From Candidatus Woesearchaeota archaeon (GTDB lineage: Archaea > Nanobdellota > Nanobdellia > Woesearchaeales > WALR01): a stretch of 5,241 nucleotides of DNA. The notes below the pieces were generated by a model that was given only the letters and a program-made list of their open reading frames with translations, made no database searches and had not been told where the DNA came from. Below, piece after piece: positions 1 to 5,241 of the stretch; position 1 is the stretch's first letter, and every line of letters begins with the position of its first letter. A program made the translations under genes and the position numbers. The stretch is from assembly GCA_015522765.1 (NCBI GenBank), contig WALR01000156.1, positions 1 through 5,241 of the forward strand, in the 5' to 3' direction.

Positions 1-479
1 ATTTTTCCTGCTTCTTCCTTTTTCTCCTTTGGCTGCTTGACACTCTTCGCACCACCGTTCCTTATTTCTGACGCAATCTTATCCAGGAATGACTTTCCCT
101 TTGCGGTTATTATCCTGCCCTTGTGAACGCCTTTCTCCCCCTGCTTTACCAGTTCCGCCTTTTCGAGCTGCTGGAGTATCTTCCTTATTATGCTACCGCT
201 GCCCTTATAAAATTTCTCGGGCATCGCGCCCCTGTTCTTCTTCCCGCCGTATCTGCTCCTCAGCTTGGAGACGCCTATGGGTCCCATAAGGTAGATGGTC
301 TTCAGGATTGATGCCGCCCTGATATACCACCAGTCCCTGTTCTCGGGGGGCCTCTCTTTATGGGCGCCTGTCTTGACGAACAATGCCCATTCTGGGCGCT
401 TAATCTCCTTGATGTTCTTAAGCTTCTCAGCGGTCTTCTCAACCACTTCACCGAGTTCAGCATCGTATATTGTTGCCAT
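1..479 (-). CDS. rps19e: Small ribosomal subunit protein S19e (partial, 3' end off the window)
   Basis: This is a structural protein of the archaeal 30S subunit, from a family shared with eukaryotes (S19e/eS19) and absent from Bacteria; in eukaryotes it is needed for small-subunit maturation. I translated the minus strand from the ATG at 479-477. It is open for 159 codons to the window edge with no stop. The protein opens MATIYDAELGEVVEK. It contains RPEWALFVKTGAHKERPP (about 28-45), DWWYIRAASILKTIYLMGPIGV (about 49-70), the basic segment LRSRYGGKKNRG (about 73-84) and a winged-helix part at about 95-133 (SIIRKILQQLEKAELV, then GRIITAKGKSFLDKIA); all are hallmarks of S19e. After about residue 140 the tail is Lys/Glu-rich and runs past the roughly 150 residues usual in archaea. 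The gene is divergent from the helicase gene with a 129-base gap. A TATA-like box about 32 bases upstream implies a very short leader. Downstream operon partners are not visible. Confidence 0.96.
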   Translation of the reverse strand, partial: MATIYDAELGEVVEKTAEKLKNIKEIKRPEWALFVKTGAHKERPPENRDWWYIRAASILKTIYLMGPIGVSKLRSRYGGKKNRGAMPEKFYKGSGSIIRKILQQLEKAELVKQGEKGVHKGRIITAKGKSFLDKIASEIRNGGAKSVKQPKEKKEEAGK

Positions 480-505
480 TTTACAGAGATTCGGAATTTC
501 AGTTT

Positions 506-516
506 CTTTATAAAAG
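506..516 (-). promoter_or_regulatory. TATA-box promoter of rps19e
   Basis: On the minus strand this reads CTTTTATAAAG, a strong archaeal TATA box. It is centred about 32 bases upstream of the S19e ATG. With the usual 25-27 base distance from TATA centre to transcription start, the mRNA would start about 6 bases before the ATG, so the message would be almost leaderless. No Shine-Dalgarno sequence is seen between this box and the start codon, which fits. The box is nearly symmetrical, so some transcription in the plus direction cannot be excluded. The element is read directly; the start site is inferred from spacing. Confidence 0.6.
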
Positions 517-535
517 TTATGATTGGGGATTTATT

Positions 536-547
536 TTCAATATTGAA
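536..547. repeat. Perfect 12-bp palindrome between divergent promoters
   Basis: TTCAATATTGAA is identical to its own reverse complement. It lies between the TATA box of rps19e and the TATA-like boxes of lhr, ending one base before the ATATATAAA element at 549-557. A symmetric site of this length in this position is what a dimeric helix-turn-helix regulator would bind. There is no direct evidence of binding, and AT-rich intergenic DNA yields short palindromes by chance. Confidence 0.35.
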
Positions 548-572
548 CATATATAAACGCCTTTCAACAAAG

Positions 573-581
573 ATTTAAAAC
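573..581 (+). promoter_or_regulatory. TATA/BRE-type promoter of lhr
   Basis: The sequence ACAAAG followed by ATTTAAAAC looks like a purine-rich BRE directly before a TATA box. It is centred about 32 bases upstream of the lhr ATG, giving a predicted leader of about six bases, the same geometry as the opposite rps19e promoter. A second TATA-like element, ATATATAAA at 549-557, would give a leader of about 29 bases holding a weak AAGG Shine-Dalgarno-like stretch (597-600), eight bases before the ATG. The sequence does not decide between the two. Confidence 0.5.
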
Positions 582-608
582 TGAAAACAACATTCTAAGG
601 TTATAAAG

Positions 609-3209
609 ATGAGGAACAAAATAACATTCAAGAGGAAGCCAAACACCAAGGAAGAGGTAGATAAGATACTCAACCCCGTGGTGAAGAAATGGTTCTACTC
701 AAGGTTTAAAGAGTACTCTCTGCCCCAGCTCTTCGGCGTCAGCGAGATAAACAGCAGGAACAATGTGATTATAAGCGCACCCACCGGAGCAACAAAGACG
801 CTCACCGCCTTCCTCTCAATAATAAACAACCTCGTAGACCTGGCAAACAAGGGACTGCTCGAGGACATCACCTACTGCGTTTATGTAAGCCCGCTTAAGG
901 CTCTCAACGAGGACATAAGGGTGAACCTCCTCAGACCGCTCGAGGAGATTAATGCTATTGCAGGGAGAGACCTTGGGATAAGGGTTGCGGTGAGAACAGG
1001 CGACACCTCAACATCAGAGAGGAGCAGTATGCTCAGGAAGCCGCCCCACATCCTTATAACAACCCCGGAGTCCCTTGCAATAGTCCTCTCGACGATTAAG
1101 TTTAAGGAAACGCTAAGGAATGTCCAGTGGCTTATCATCGACGAGATTCACGCCCTCGCAGATAACAAAAGGGGGACCCATCTCTCCCTCTCCGTCGAGA
1201 GACTGAGAAGACTCGCAAACGACTTCTGCACAGTAGGGCTCTCCGCCACAGTTGCGCCGCTGGAGGAGGTGGCTAAGTTTCTAGTAGGATATGACAATGA
1301 TGAACCGAGGAGATGCAGGATTATCGATGTCCAGTTCGTGAAGAAGATGGACCTCAGGGTGCTGAGTCCTGTCCCTGACCTGATAAACACAACACATGAG
1401 GCAATGCAGGAGGCAATGTATGAGCTTATTGACGGCTTAATTCAGGAGCACAGGACAACACTCATCTTTACAAACACTAGGTCTGCTACTGAGAGGGTTG
1501 TAAACCATCTCAAAGAGAGATTTCCTAGCAGATACGATGAGAACATAGGAGCCCACCATGGAAGCCTCTCAAAGAGTGTCAGGCATAATATTGAGGAGAG
1601 GCTGAGAAAGGGCGAGCTTAAGGTGGTTGTCTCAAGCACGAGCCTCGAGCTTGGAATAGACATAGGCTACATTGACCTGGTAATCCTGCTGGGAAGCCCT
1701 AAGAGTGTCGCAAGGGCGCTCCAGAGAGTGGGAAGAAGCGGCCACCGCCTGCATGATGTTACAAAGGGGCGCATCATTGTCCTTGACAGGGACGACCTGG
1801 TTGAGAATGCTGTTCTCTTAAAGTCAGCTGTTGAGAGGAAGATTGACAGGATTCATATTCCTACAAACGCGACAGATGTTCTTGCCCAGCACATATTCGG
1901 GATAGCGATAAACGAGAGGATTCACATTGACGAGCTTTACTCAATGATAAGAAACAGCTATTCCTATCATACACTTGACAGGGCTGTATTCATGGAGCTT
2001 ATAAATTATCTTGCAGGTAGATTCGCAAGTCTTGAGGAGCGCCACATATACGCCAAGATATGGTATGATGAGGAGACTGGTATGATTGGGCGGCGGGGAA
2101 GACTCGCCAGGATGCTTTACATGACCAACATAGGAACAATCCCTGACGAATCATTCATAGAGGTTAAGATTGGCAGCCAGCCGATAGGAAAGATAGATGA
2201 GGCTTTCCTCGAGCGTCTTAAGAGGGGGGATGTGTTTGTTCTCGGCGGAGAGAAGTACGAGTTCCTGTACAGCAGGGGGATGACCGCCCAGGTTAAAGCA
2301 AGCGTCTACAAGCCCCCAACTATCCCCAGCTGGATAAGCGAGATGCTCCCTTTAAGCTTTGACCTCGCAATGGAGATTGGCCGTTTCAGACGCCTCATCA
2401 ACGAGCACCTTGAATCAGAGCCAGAAGAGGATGTCCTTAATTTCATAAATGAGTACCTCTACCTCGACGAGAATAGCGCGAGGGCGATATACAACTACTT
2501 CAGGGAGCAGTATGACTATTCCATAATCCCCCATGACAGGCGTATCGTCATAGAAAACTACTATGATGATAAAGCGCATTACTACATCTTCCACACCCTG
2601 TTTGGCAGGCGCGTCAATGATGTTCTTAGCAGGGCGATTGCCTATATCCTCTCAAGGATACACAACATGGACATAGAGATGGCGATAACCGACAACGGCT
2701 TTTATGTCTCGTCCTTGAAGAAGCTTCAGGTTGAGCGCGCAATGAAGATATTAAGGGCGGATAAGCTTGAGATGCTCCTTAGACTCGCACTTGAGAGGAC
2801 AGAGGTGCTTAGGAGGAGGTTCAGGCACTGCGCCACAAGGGCTCTTATGATACTAAGAAACTATAAGGGGAGGAGCAAGAGGGTTGGGCGCCAGCAGGTT
2901 TCCTCCCAGATACTCTATAACGCGCTTAAGAGGATTAACCCTGACTTCGCGATAATAAAGGAGGCGAGGCGGGAGGTCCTCGAGGACCTAATGGACATAA
3001 AGAATGCCGAGTTGGTCGTCAGGATGATTGAGGAGAAGAAGATGGAAGTCAAGTTTACCTCTTTGACCATTCCCTCGCCCTTCTCATTCGGCATACTCCT
3101 GAGCGGGAAGAGCGACATCCTTAAGATAGAGGACAGGATAGAGTTCCTAAAGAGGATGCAGGCGATGATACTCCAGAAGATACAGCTGGACAAAGCGAGA
3201 AGGAAATAG
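609..3209 (+). CDS. lhr: Lhr-type ATP-dependent superfamily 2 helicase
   Basis: This is a Large helicase-related (COG1201) enzyme: an ATP-driven 3'-5' nucleic-acid translocase acting on DNA and DNA:RNA substrates, linked to DNA repair and RNA metabolism. All helicase motifs are visible: motif I APTGATKT (57-64), Ia SPLKALNED (94-102), Ib TTPESL (151-156), II DEIH (178-181), III SAT (212-214), IV TLIFTNTR (284-291), V SSTSLELGIDIGYIDLVI (342-359) and VI QRVGRSGHR (372-380). The two RecA domains span about 30-410. The Lhr-specific part follows: a winged-helix region, a beta-barrel region with PSWISEMLPLS around Trp575 (likely the nucleic-acid-contacting Trp of the Lhr core), and a DEAD_assoc region with FGRRVND (665-671), HCATRALMILRNYKGR (740-755) and VGRQQ (759-763). 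At 866 residues it is full length for archaeal Lhr and lacks the long bacterial C-terminal extension. Motif I has Thr62 where Gly usually precedes the catalytic Lys63. The ATG at 609 leaves the usual short N-terminus before motif I. Confidence 0.96.
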   Translation: MRNKITFKRKPNTKEEVDKILNPVVKKWFYSRFKEYSLPQLFGVSEINSRNNVIISAPTGATKTLTAFLSIINNLVDLANKGLLEDITYCVYVSPLKALNEDIRVNLLRPLEEINAIAGRDLGIRVAVRTGDTSTSERSSMLRKPPHILITTPESLAIVLSTIKFKETLRNVQWLIIDEIHALADNKRGTHLSLSVERLRRLANDFCTVGLSATVAPLEEVAKFLVGYDNDEPRRCRIIDVQFVKKMDLRVLSPVPDLINTTHEAMQEAMYELIDGLIQEHRTTLIFTNTRSATERVVNHLKERFPSRYDENIGAHHGSLSKSVRHNIEERLRKGELKVVVSSTSLELGIDIGYIDLVILLGSPKSVARALQRVGRSGHRLHDVTKGRIIVLDRDDLVENAVLLKSAVERKIDRIHIPTNATDVLAQHIFGIAINERIHIDELYSMIRNSYSYHTLDRAVFMELINYLAGRFASLEERHIYAKIWYDEETGMIGRRGRLARMLYMTNIGTIPDESFIEVKIGSQPIGKIDEAFLERLKRGDVFVLGGEKYEFLYSRGMTAQVKASVYKPPTIPSWISEMLPLSFDLAMEIGRFRRLINEHLESEPEEDVLNFINEYLYLDENSARAIYNYFREQYDYSIIPHDRRIVIENYYDDKAHYYIFHTLFGRRVNDVLSRAIAYILSRIHNMDIEMAITDNGFYVSSLKKLQVERAMKILRADKLEMLLRLALERTEVLRRRFRHCATRALMILRNYKGRSKRVGRQQVSSQILYNALKRINPDFAIIKEARREVLEDLMDIKNAELVVRMIEEKKMEVKFTSLTIPSPFSFGILLSGKSDILKIEDRIEFLKRMQAMILQKIQLDKARRK

Positions 3210-3212
3210 CTA
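3207..3212. other. Abutting convergent stop codons (TAGCTA)
   Basis: The lhr stop TAG (3207-3209) and the stop of the minus-strand SLT gene (CTA at 3210-3212, read as TAG) touch with no base between them, forming the palindrome TAGCTA. There is no intergenic room for a terminator, so each transcript must end inside the other gene or the two must overlap at their 3' ends. Confidence 0.9.
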
Positions 3213-4022
3213 CATGCCCTTTCCTCCTCTTAGAGGCGTCATTGCATAATTGCCATTTAGACTGAAGCCGTACTTCTCAGGATTCTTAATGATTTCCATC
3301 CTGCTCCCAACCCTTATTACCAGGTTATAGCTCTCTTCAGGCACATGAGAGAAAAGCTCAACAATGGATGCGTCTGGATATTTTTTGACAGCTCTTATAA
3401 GGTTATGCTCCCCCCAGTTATACGCGACAGTTATCAGGGGGTACCATGCATCCTCGTCTTCAGGTGAAACAACGAGTCTTTCCTTAAGATACCTCCTCTT
3501 AATTGATATCACCCTTGCCCCTGCGATTATTGACTTTGGGGAGGTCCTCTCATCTACCTTGTCGTTGACCTTCAGCTTGCCGTCATGAATCGCTGTTTCC
3601 TCCATCAACTGCATAAGCCCCACCGCGCCCCTGCTTGACTCTGCATAGGCGTCCCCTCCGGACTCCGCCATGCACAATGCTTCAAGGAAGTGGATGTCTA
3701 TGTTGTACTTCTGCGATGCCTCCTCAAAGTATTGTTTATAGGGAAGAATATTCTCATAGGCTTGGTTGAATGCCCTGCGCTTATCCTCCTCCTTAATTAT
3801 CCTTCTTATATTGAAGTCGACAAGCTCGTCGAGTGTGGGCGCCCTTATCTGCTCAGAGGACACTGCCTTCTCTAGAGGAAGGACTTTTTCTCTTATCCTG
3901 CCTAAATTTAATAAAGACAAGAGTATTATGACCGAGACTGCTCCTGTAGTAAGATACTCTAAGGCTGTCAGCAGGGAGTTCTTCCCTTCTAGACCTTCCT
4001 CTTCCTTGTTAATGCCGTCCAT
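3210..4022 (-). CDS. Membrane-anchored lytic transglycosylase (SLT-domain) protein
   Basis: This 270-residue protein has one hydrophobic helix at about 24-41 (TGAVSVIILLSLLNLG), a charged linker to about 100, and an SLT domain at about 101-245. The diagnostic family 1 motifs are in order: KYNIDIHFLEALCMAESGG with the likely catalytic Glu120; AESSRGAVGLMQLM (127-140); AYNWG (200-204; AYNAG in most relatives); and the closing VPEESYNLVIRV (227-238), matching the usual P-x-E-T-x-x-Y-V-x-x-V. The family cleaves the MurNAc-GlcNAc bond of peptidoglycan by an intramolecular reaction; the best-known members are Slt70, MltC/MltE and VirB1. The catalytic residue and glycan-binding motifs are intact, so I infer an active enzyme although archaea have no murein. 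Possible roles are attack on bacteria, a VirB1-like role in surface machinery, or a different glycan. It is convergent with lhr and divergent from the phosphoesterase gene. No Shine-Dalgarno is seen; the start is the first Met and gives a plausible short N-terminus before the helix. Confidence 0.9.
   Translation of the reverse strand: MDGINKEEEGLEGKNSLLTALEYLTTGAVSVIILLSLLNLGRIREKVLPLEKAVSSEQIRAPTLDELVDFNIRRIIKEEDKRRAFNQAYENILPYKQYFEEASQKYNIDIHFLEALCMAESGGDAYAESSRGAVGLMQLMEETAIHDGKLKVNDKVDERTSPKSIIAGARVISIKRRYLKERLVVSPEDEDAWYPLITVAYNWGEHNLIRAVKKYPDASIVELFSHVPEESYNLVIRVGSRMEIIKNPEKYGFSLNGNYAMTPLRGGKGM
3381..3386 (+). terminator. T6 tract, possible lhr transcript end
   Basis: Archaeal factor-independent termination uses U-rich tracts. 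The first clear T-run downstream of lhr on the plus strand is TTTTTT, about 170 bases past the stop and antisense within the SLT gene. There is no hairpin. This is only positional evidence. Confidence 0.15.
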
Positions 4023-4043
4023 TCAGCATGGGATTTCAGATTC

Positions 4044-4051
4044 AAATAAAA
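4044..4051 (-). promoter_or_regulatory. Possible TATA box of the SLT gene
   Basis: Read on the minus strand this is TTTTATTT, preceded by GAAACCA. It is centred about 26 bases upstream of the SLT ATG, which would give a leaderless message and fits the absence of a Shine-Dalgarno. A stronger box, AATATAAAAC on the minus strand at 4071-4080, would give a leader of about 27 bases, so the choice is open. Confidence 0.35.
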
Positions 4052-4070
4052 TGGTTTCGCTACCGCTAAA

Positions 4071-4080
4071 GTTTTATATT
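4071..4080 (+). promoter_or_regulatory. TATA box of the phosphoesterase gene
   Basis: CTAAAG followed by GTTTTATATT-type sequence forms a BRE-plus-TATA arrangement. The box centre is about 25 bases before the ATG at 4101 and only about 10 before the ATG at 4086. Transcription would therefore start at or next to 4101, giving a leaderless message; this is the main reason to prefer the second Met as the start. The same bases read as AATATAAAAC on the other strand and may also serve the divergent SLT gene. Confidence 0.5.
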
Positions 4081-4100
4081 AAGGGATGCTAGACAGCTGT

Positions 4101-4811
4101 ATGAGGGAGTTAACAATTGATAATGGAATCCGCCTGCTGGACTTATCTGTTTACCTTGAAGAATCACACACTCTTATTATTGCGGACACCCACATCGGCT
4201 TTGAGGAATACCTCAATAAGACAGGGGTGATGGTGCCGAGGTTTCAGCTTAAGGAGCTTAAGAAGCGCCTCTTAGAAATACTTGAATCTGTTGATGCAGA
4301 GCAGGTCGTGATAAACGGCGACCTCAAGCACGAGTTCGGGACTATAAGCAGGCAGGAGTGGAGGGACACCCTGGACTTCCTCGACTTTCTTATGGGCAGG
4401 GTGGGAAGGGTTGTCCTTGTAAAGGGGAACCATGACACAATCCTCGGCCCTATTGCAAGGAAGAGGGGGCTTGAGATTGTGAATGAGTGGAAGGCTGATA
4501 ATGTCCTTGTTATGCACGGAGACAAGGAGGCTAAAAACCTGAAGGGTGTGAAGACCATTATAATAGGCCACGAGCATCCCGCGATAATGCTCAGGGAGAA
4601 GAACAGGAGGGAGCTCTTCAAGTGCTTCCTTAAGGGAACATACAGAGGAAGGACGCTTATCGTTATGCCCTCCTTCAACCTTGTGACTGAGGGGACAAAC
4701 ATCCAGAGTTCGAGACTGCTCAGCCCCCTCATAAGAAACATAGATGAATTTGAGGTCTACGCTGTTGCAGACGGCATCTATCCTCTTGGCAGGCTCTCTG
4801 ATATAAAATAG
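4101..4811 (+). CDS. Archaeal metallophosphoesterase (COG1407, SbcD-related; Lhr/ligase-associated type)
   Basis: This is a calcineurin-like two-metal phosphoesterase, probably acting on phosphodiester or phosphomonoester ends in DNA repair; the substrate of the archaeal family is not established. Numbered from the Met at 4101 (236 residues), the metal-binding motifs are complete and in order: ADTHIGFEEYL with D29 and H31, INGDLKHEFG with D74 and H77, VKGNHD (107-112), MHGD with H139, and IIGHEHPAI with H157 and H159. GVMVPRFQLKEL just after motif I is typical of this archaeal group. An upstream in-frame ATG at 4086 would add five residues (MLDSC). I prefer 4101 because the N-terminus then has the usual length before motif I and the TATA box sits about 25 bases upstream. 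Related bacterial phosphoesterases sit in clusters with an Lhr-like helicase, an ATP-dependent DNA ligase and an exonuclease, so the nearby lhr supports a shared repair role. The SLT gene on the other strand separates the two here. Confidence 0.92.
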   Translation: MRELTIDNGIRLLDLSVYLEESHTLIIADTHIGFEEYLNKTGVMVPRFQLKELKKRLLEILESVDAEQVVINGDLKHEFGTISRQEWRDTLDFLDFLMGRVGRVVLVKGNHDTILGPIARKRGLEIVNEWKADNVLVMHGDKEAKNLKGVKTIIIGHEHPAIMLREKNRRELFKCFLKGTYRGRTLIVMPSFNLVTEGTNIQSSRLLSPLIRNIDEFEVYAVADGIYPLGRLSDIK

Positions 4812-4871
4812 CAAGGCAATGAGCATCTTCTGAGAAGCCAGTTCACCACTTCACGATAGATACTGACAAAA

Positions 4872-4880
4872 GATATAAAT
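4872..4880 (+). promoter_or_regulatory. TATA-box promoter of the last gene
   Basis: ACAAAA followed by GATATAAAT is a good BRE/TATA pair in the gap after the phosphoesterase stop. The predicted transcription start is near 4902, giving a leader of about 60 bases before the ATG at 4962, much longer than for the other genes here. A weaker TATA-like stretch (TTAATAATTA, 4931-4940) would instead predict a leaderless start at 4962. Between the phosphoesterase stop and this box (4812-4871) I see only a tiny CTTC/GAAG hairpin (4827-4837), no T-run terminator and no RNA gene. Confidence 0.5.
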
Positions 4881-4909
4881 ACAACAACCGCTTTCCACCA
4901 AGGATAGCA

Positions 4910-4987
4910 ATGCGTATATCCACGCATACATTAATAATTAAGAAGCAGATGGGGTGTAAAAATGGTAATAAAAATGGGAATGGATGA
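4910..4987 (+). other. Possible 25-codon leader ORF overlapping the next gene's start
   Basis: The ATG at 4910 opens a 25-codon frame (starting MRISTHTLIIKK and ending in an Asn/Gly/Lys-rich stretch) that stops with TGA at 4985-4987, inside the first codons of the next gene in another frame. AAGGAT lies six bases upstream, and the predicted transcription start is about eight bases before the ATG. Its end overlaps the main start codon, so translating it could couple or compete with the downstream gene. An ORF this short can occur by chance and I recognise no peptide. Confidence 0.15.
4951..4956 (+). promoter_or_regulatory. Ribosome binding site deciding the start at 4962
   Basis: GGGGTG pairs with the CACCUCC anti-Shine-Dalgarno (one G:U pair in place of the A) and lies five bases before the ATG at 4962. 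This favours 4962 over the in-frame ATGs at 4974 and 4980. It is the clearest Shine-Dalgarno in the window; the other genes seem to use short or absent leaders. Confidence 0.55.
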
Positions 4988-5241
4988 TACCGCAATGATT
5001 TCAAGTTTTAAGGGGCGTAAAGAAGAGTTTGCAGAAAGAATGGGGTATGTCCCTGAAGTCTCTTATGAAATTCCTGAGGATATGTTTAGAAGTCCCAATA
5101 AAGATAAGCTGATACCGAAGTGGAGGCGTACCATCGACGCCGCCTTCACACTAGCACTCTATTTAGATGACTTTGAACCTTATAAAGAGTTTTTTGAGAC
5201 TGCAAATACACTTATGAGAAAGGAGGAGTTTGATAATGAAG
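4962..5241 (+). CDS. Unrecognised protein, partial (N-terminal 93 residues)
   Basis: The frame is open from the ATG at 4962 to the window end (93 codons plus one base), and the first upstream in-frame stop is TAA at 4935. I do not recognise the family. The visible part is soluble and mostly charged, with no signal peptide or membrane segment. Residues 16-28 (FKGRKEEFAERMG) and 52-90 (PKWRRTIDAAFTLALYLDDF, then a further Phe/Glu-rich stretch) look helical, separated by a Pro-containing segment (VPEVSYEIPED, 30-40). Codon use differs from the neighbours: Phe is TTT in seven of eight cases, while the first 14 Phe codons of lhr are mostly TTC; Glu is split evenly between GAA and GAG; and CGT appears for Arg. 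This could mean lower expression or a different origin. A good Shine-Dalgarno and an upstream TATA box support it as a real gene. It has its own promoter but follows the phosphoesterase on the same strand with a 150-base gap. Confidence 0.7.
   Translation, partial: MVIKMGMDDTAMISSFKGRKEEFAERMGYVPEVSYEIPEDMFRSPNKDKLIPKWRRTIDAAFTLALYLDDFEPYKEFFETANTLMRKEEFDNE

Noticed and set aside
302..550. 82-codon minus-strand frame over the start of rps19e
   Set aside because: It overlaps the S19e frame, is Arg-rich with no domain, and the S19e translation in the other frame is unmistakable. The short plus-strand frames at 89-578 are rejected for the same reason.
3364..4092. Plus-strand frames opposite the SLT gene
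   Set aside because: They have low-complexity Ser/Leu-rich translations and no motif, while the minus strand encodes a clear SLT domain.
4272..4826. Long antisense frame (184 codons) opposite the phosphoesterase, and a second one at 4244-4741
   Set aside because: Both lie almost wholly opposite a gene with complete catalytic motifs, have no recognisable domain, and have the odd composition expected of shadow frames.
4827..4837. CTTCTGAGAAG as a terminator hairpin
   Set aside because: The stem is only four pairs with a three-base loop and no T-run follows it.
4815..4868. Possible C/D box guide RNA after the phosphoesterase (ATGAGCA and two CTGA boxes)
   Set aside because: The C box is imperfect, the first C-to-D' interval is only about four bases, too short for a guide, and there is no clear C' box.
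1..5241. CRISPR arrays, tRNA or rRNA genes, insertion sequences, long direct repeats
   Set aside because: I read both strands and saw no regularly spaced repeats, no cloverleaf-forming segment, no transposase motifs and no terminal inverted repeats around the SLT gene.

Overview
The window is archaeal chromosomal DNA. It encodes ribosomal protein S19e (a protein of Archaea and eukaryotes, not Bacteria), an archaeal-type Lhr helicase and an archaeal COG1407-type metallophosphoesterase. Its intergenic regions carry TATA/BRE-like boxes about 26-32 bases upstream of start codons, and bacterial -35/-10 promoters are not apparent. Arginine is mostly coded by AGG/AGA and base composition is moderate. 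The sequence alone does not place the organism in a lineage. A DPANN or related environmental archaeon is plausible but unproven.

Layout. Bases 1-479 (minus) hold most of rps19e, whose 3' end lies off the left edge. Bases 480-608 form a short divergent promoter region between rps19e and lhr, with two or three TATA-like boxes and a perfect 12-bp palindrome between them. Bases 609-3209 (plus) encode a full-length 866-residue Lhr superfamily 2 helicase. Bases 3210-4022 (minus) encode a 270-residue membrane-anchored protein with a very well preserved lytic transglycosylase (SLT) domain, convergent with lhr and with no intergenic space. Bases 4023-4100 are a small divergent promoter region. Bases 4101-4811 (plus; alternative start 4086) encode a metallophosphoesterase. 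Bases 4812-4961 hold a promoter-like element, a possible 25-codon leader ORF and a ribosome binding site. Bases 4962-5241 (plus) begin an unrecognised gene that runs off the right edge.

How the genes may work together. Lhr and the metallophosphoesterase are plausible partners in nucleic-acid repair: related helicase and phosphoesterase families are clustered with a DNA ligase and an exonuclease in many bacteria. Here the two share a strand but are separated by the opposite-strand SLT gene. The SLT gene is the outlier. Its enzyme family cleaves bacterial murein, which archaea do not make, so it is either repurposed, used against bacterial neighbours or hosts, or used in cell-surface or secretion remodelling. 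It is the best candidate here for unusual biology. I found no CRISPR array, tRNA, rRNA, transposase or IS element, and no stretch longer than 300 bases without a gene.
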